Part shown: positions 32,710 to 34,143 of the stretch, piece after piece
Position numbering within the stretch: the stretch's first letter is position 1
Layout of the letters: the number at the start of each line of letters is the position of its first letter
Source of the DNA: Gnetum montanum
Lineage: Eukaryota > Streptophyta > Gnetopsida > Gnetales > Gnetaceae
Reading direction: 5' to 3'
Assembly: GCA_015680685.1 (NCBI GenBank)
Contig: MNCI01008066.1
Coordinates: 121,070 to 155,212, forward strand
Length of the DNA stretch: 34,143 bases
Notes under the pieces: model-generated
Told to the model about the DNA's origin: nothing
The model's database searches: none
The model's input: the letters and a program-made list of their open reading frames with translations, nothing else
Position numbers and translations under genes: made by a program

Positions 32710-32781
32710 GCGTCAAGCAGCCGATTCCTTGACTAGCCGTACACGTCCGTAGACGCTCGTAATCAAGTCGTACTTGAACGC
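32710..32781 (-). repeat. Compound hairpin module C
   Basis: Outer arms TCAAG (32713-32717) and CTTGA (32773-32777), extended by GCG/CGC after one bulged base, flank CAGCCGATTC (32718-32727) and TCGTA (32768-32772). Inner arms are CTTGA (32728-32732) and TCAAG (32763-32767). The tip is CGTC-CGTA-GACG (32744-32755). The architecture is the same as in module A with different stem letters. Confidence 0.8.
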
Positions 32782-33020
32782 ACTAGGAAAGCAGGAAATA
32801 AAGCAATAAATGAAACCACGTGCTGCAAGGTTTATCCAAACAAGTTCGTCTTTATTGCCGTACACAACTTGGGTTCAGGTTACAAGCTGCTCGAATAAAG
32901 AGCCGTTCACTCTAGGACTCCTACTGCGGGCACATGGGGAAAAATTCTAACTCTGGAGTGATCAATCTGCCAGAGCTTCGCTACACTAGCCAGGATTGGG
33001 AAATGAAGGGAGTGCCGCCT

Positions 33021-33030
33021 CTTATTTATA
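33021..33030 (-). promoter_or_regulatory. TATA box of the 1054-bp LTR
   Basis: The reverse strand reads TATAAATAAG, exactly 100 bp from the LTR start as in both LTRs of the older element. Confidence 0.8.
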
Positions 33031-33046
33031 GATATGGCGGCGGGAC

Positions 33047-33104
33047 GCGATATCGCGTACGCGATATCGCAGGAGAAGACGCGATATCGCGTCCGCGATA
33101 TCGC
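33047..33104 (-). promoter_or_regulatory. Four perfect GCGATATCGC palindromes upstream of TATA
   Basis: The decamer, itself a palindrome, occurs at 33047-33056, 33061-33070, 33081-33090 and 33095-33104. The first pair is separated by GTAC and so forms a perfect 24-bp palindrome; the second pair is separated by GTCC. The pairs are 10 bp apart. The array ends 16 bp from the TATA box. It looks like a multi-site operator or enhancer for a dimeric DNA-binding protein. Confidence 0.85.
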
Positions 33105-33130
33105 GGCCTAGTGAAAACCGCGTCTCATCA

Positions 33131-33144
33131 TACCCCCATGACTG
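33131..33144 (-). other. Polypurine tract of the right-hand element
   Basis: The reverse strand reads CAGTCATGGGGGTA directly before the LTR, identical to 10213-10226. Confidence 0.75.
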
Positions 33145-34143
33145 AATGAAAACTCGTCCTCGAGTTCCTTACAATAATATCAGGTAGGTATGGGATTATT
33201 AGGGAAGATGGAACTAATGGGATGACATGTGAACGGTCTTTATTACAAGACTTGACAAAAACTGGTGTTCATGACAACATGGGTGAACACCTTATTACAA
33301 TGACATCAGGCCACAGTTGGCAGCTGAGAGAAAAGAGGAGAGAGAATAGAAGAGAAGAAAGAAGAAGAGTCTTGTTGCTGCCAACGCCTAGATTGCGCCT
33401 TTCGTTGTCCATCTGTAAGCGCATTATCAACTCCACTCCTTGCATGCTGCTTTAGCGCTGCTCCATTCCAAGTGTCTGCTCCAGATCCATTCTGTTGTTG
33501 TATGATTGCCATCTGCACACACAACACCATCATATATTAGCAAGGGTAATTGAATCATTAAGTAAAGCATACCTTGCTTCGGTTTAGGCTCACTGGCTAA
33601 GGTGTGGTATGGCTGATATGGATCTGGGAAAATATAGATGATGACTACCGAAGGCATAGGGGTAAGGAAGAAAAACGAAAAAATCCGGGGCTTAGGATAA
33701 AAATCGAAAAATCAGGCCCCGTACCCCCATGACTAATCGCGAACCTCCGGTAGCGTTAGAATGGAGAGAGAAAAGGAATAGGAATGATAGGTAAAAAGGG
33801 ACAACTATGGCATCGATAAAAAGGATGTCATGATGGAAATGAACAAAAATGTTAATTAATTGCAAAACGTTAAGGAAAAGAAGTTAACTAATGTTCCAAA
33901 TAGGAATGTCAGTGGGTCCTCCCCAAAGCAGGCTCATGTCCATAATGCCCTGACAATCCTACATTCAAAGAGTCCGTGGGCCCTGGGAATGTCCTTTGGA
34001 ACAAGAGTTAAAGTCTTAACTGGAAGAAATTACCAAAAGGAAAACAAAGCATCAACCAAAGTAGATACAATGATACAACCGGAAATGAGGTGAACCATGG
34101 AGAGAAGGATGGGAAGAAGAGGAGTGGAATGGAATCCCAAGAA
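33145..34143 (-). other. Non-coding 3' interior of the right-hand element
   Basis: It aligns on the reverse strand with 9230-10212, including the pyrimidine-rich tract (33321-33372 as its purine complement) and the inner tract-like motif at 33722-33735. Short open frames (33222-33455, 33306-33533, 33860-34093) are not shared between the two copies in an obvious way and are probably not genes. Confidence 0.65.
33722..33735 (-). other. Internal polypurine-tract-like motif, second copy
   Basis: The reverse strand carries AGTCATGGGGGTA about 590 bp inside the 3' LTR, the counterpart of 9660-9673. Confidence 0.5.

Larger units (their letters stand above)
32077..33130 (-). repeat. 3' LTR (1054 bp) with structured leader
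   Basis: On the reverse strand it starts TGATGAGACGCG (ending at 33130) and ends CTCATCA (at 32077). It is 240 bp longer than the LTRs of 4359-11043, because of an inserted block of three hairpin modules (32495-32781). The U3 is only about 100 bp, so most of the LTR would be transcribed. The segment 32083-32380 matches the LTR end at 1-302. GGTAACC-type motifs shared with the other copies lie at 32412-32437 and 32630-32674. Confidence 0.9.
32077..34143 (-). mobile_element. 3' end of a younger tRNA-Asp-family gypsy element, reverse strand
   Basis: A full LTR (32077-33130) is followed, in the reverse direction, by a polypurine tract and about 1 kb of interior that aligns with 9230-10226 of the element at 4359-11043. 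The rest lies outside the window. It is visibly richer in G+C and CpG than everything else here, as expected of a younger copy. It sits inside the reverse-strand element whose LTR is at 31642-31963. The pentamer at its edge is CTCAT (32072-32076). Whether it encodes gag or pol cannot be seen. Confidence 0.85.

Noticed and set aside
32495-32781. Resemblance of the modules to integron attC sites or tRNA-like structures
   Set aside because: Imperfect palindromes with conserved unpaired bases are reminiscent of attC, but the context is a plant LTR, and no integrase core site, acceptor end or anticodon-like arm is visible.
32495-32781. CRISPR-like repeat array
   Set aside because: Only three units of unequal length, with hairpin arms that vary and no uniform spacers; the whole lies inside an LTR of a eukaryotic retrotransposon.

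Overview
This is plant nuclear DNA with no recognisable cellular gene. Almost everything I can identify is retrotransposon. Three signs point to a plant: primer binding sites that match the 3' end of tRNA-Asp and carry Athila/Tat-type Ty3/gypsy gag, a LINE reverse transcriptase of the common plant RTE type, and large amounts of old AT-rich decayed element sequence. A large, slowly purged seed-plant genome (for example a gymnosperm) fits, but the species cannot be read from the sequence.

Layout. (1) 1-302 is the right end of an LTR. (2) 607-4358 is the 5' half of a very decayed Ty3/gypsy element (LTR, PBS, gag, part of protease). It stops exactly where (3) begins. (3) 4359-11043 is a complete element of the same superfamily, with two LTRs of 814 and 817 bp (TGATGA...TCATCA), a tRNA-Asp PBS, gag and protease, a 1.8 kb non-coding 3' part and a polypurine tract. 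It has no reverse transcriptase, RNase H or integrase, so it looks non-autonomous. (4) 12640-13420 is a reverse-strand RTE-type LINE relic. (5) 13862-15045 is a degenerate gag with a damaged zinc knuckle. (6) 16658-22738 is a reverse-strand LTR element with an initiator-tRNA-Met-type PBS and an unrecognisable interior. (7) 23081-24040 is a possible LTR and PBS of another family. (8) 25430-27870 is a forward LINE relic with reverse transcriptase and a C-terminal zinc finger. (9) 28741-31470 is a third gypsy-type 5' half (LTR, PBS, gag). (10) 31642-32076 is the 3' end of a reverse-strand LTR element, interrupted by (11), at 32077-34143, the 3' end of a younger, more GC-rich relative of element (3), also on the reverse strand.

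The most notable signals are in the LTRs of the tRNA-Asp family. The young copy has four perfect CpG-rich palindromic decamers (GCGATATCGC), in two pairs, just upstream of the TATA box. The same site in the two LTRs of the older copy is decayed mostly by C-to-T and G-to-A changes. Downstream of the TATA box, so presumably in the RNA leader, the young LTR carries three copies of a compound hairpin module. Its internal loops are nearly invariant and its stems differ by compensatory changes. The older copy lacks these modules. A purine motif (CAGTCATGGGGG) that serves as the polypurine tract also occurs about 550-590 bp further inside, in both copies. The unrelated element (9) also has a series of hairpins in its leader.

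All boundaries and alignments were made by eye. No host gene, RNA gene or CRISPR array was seen.
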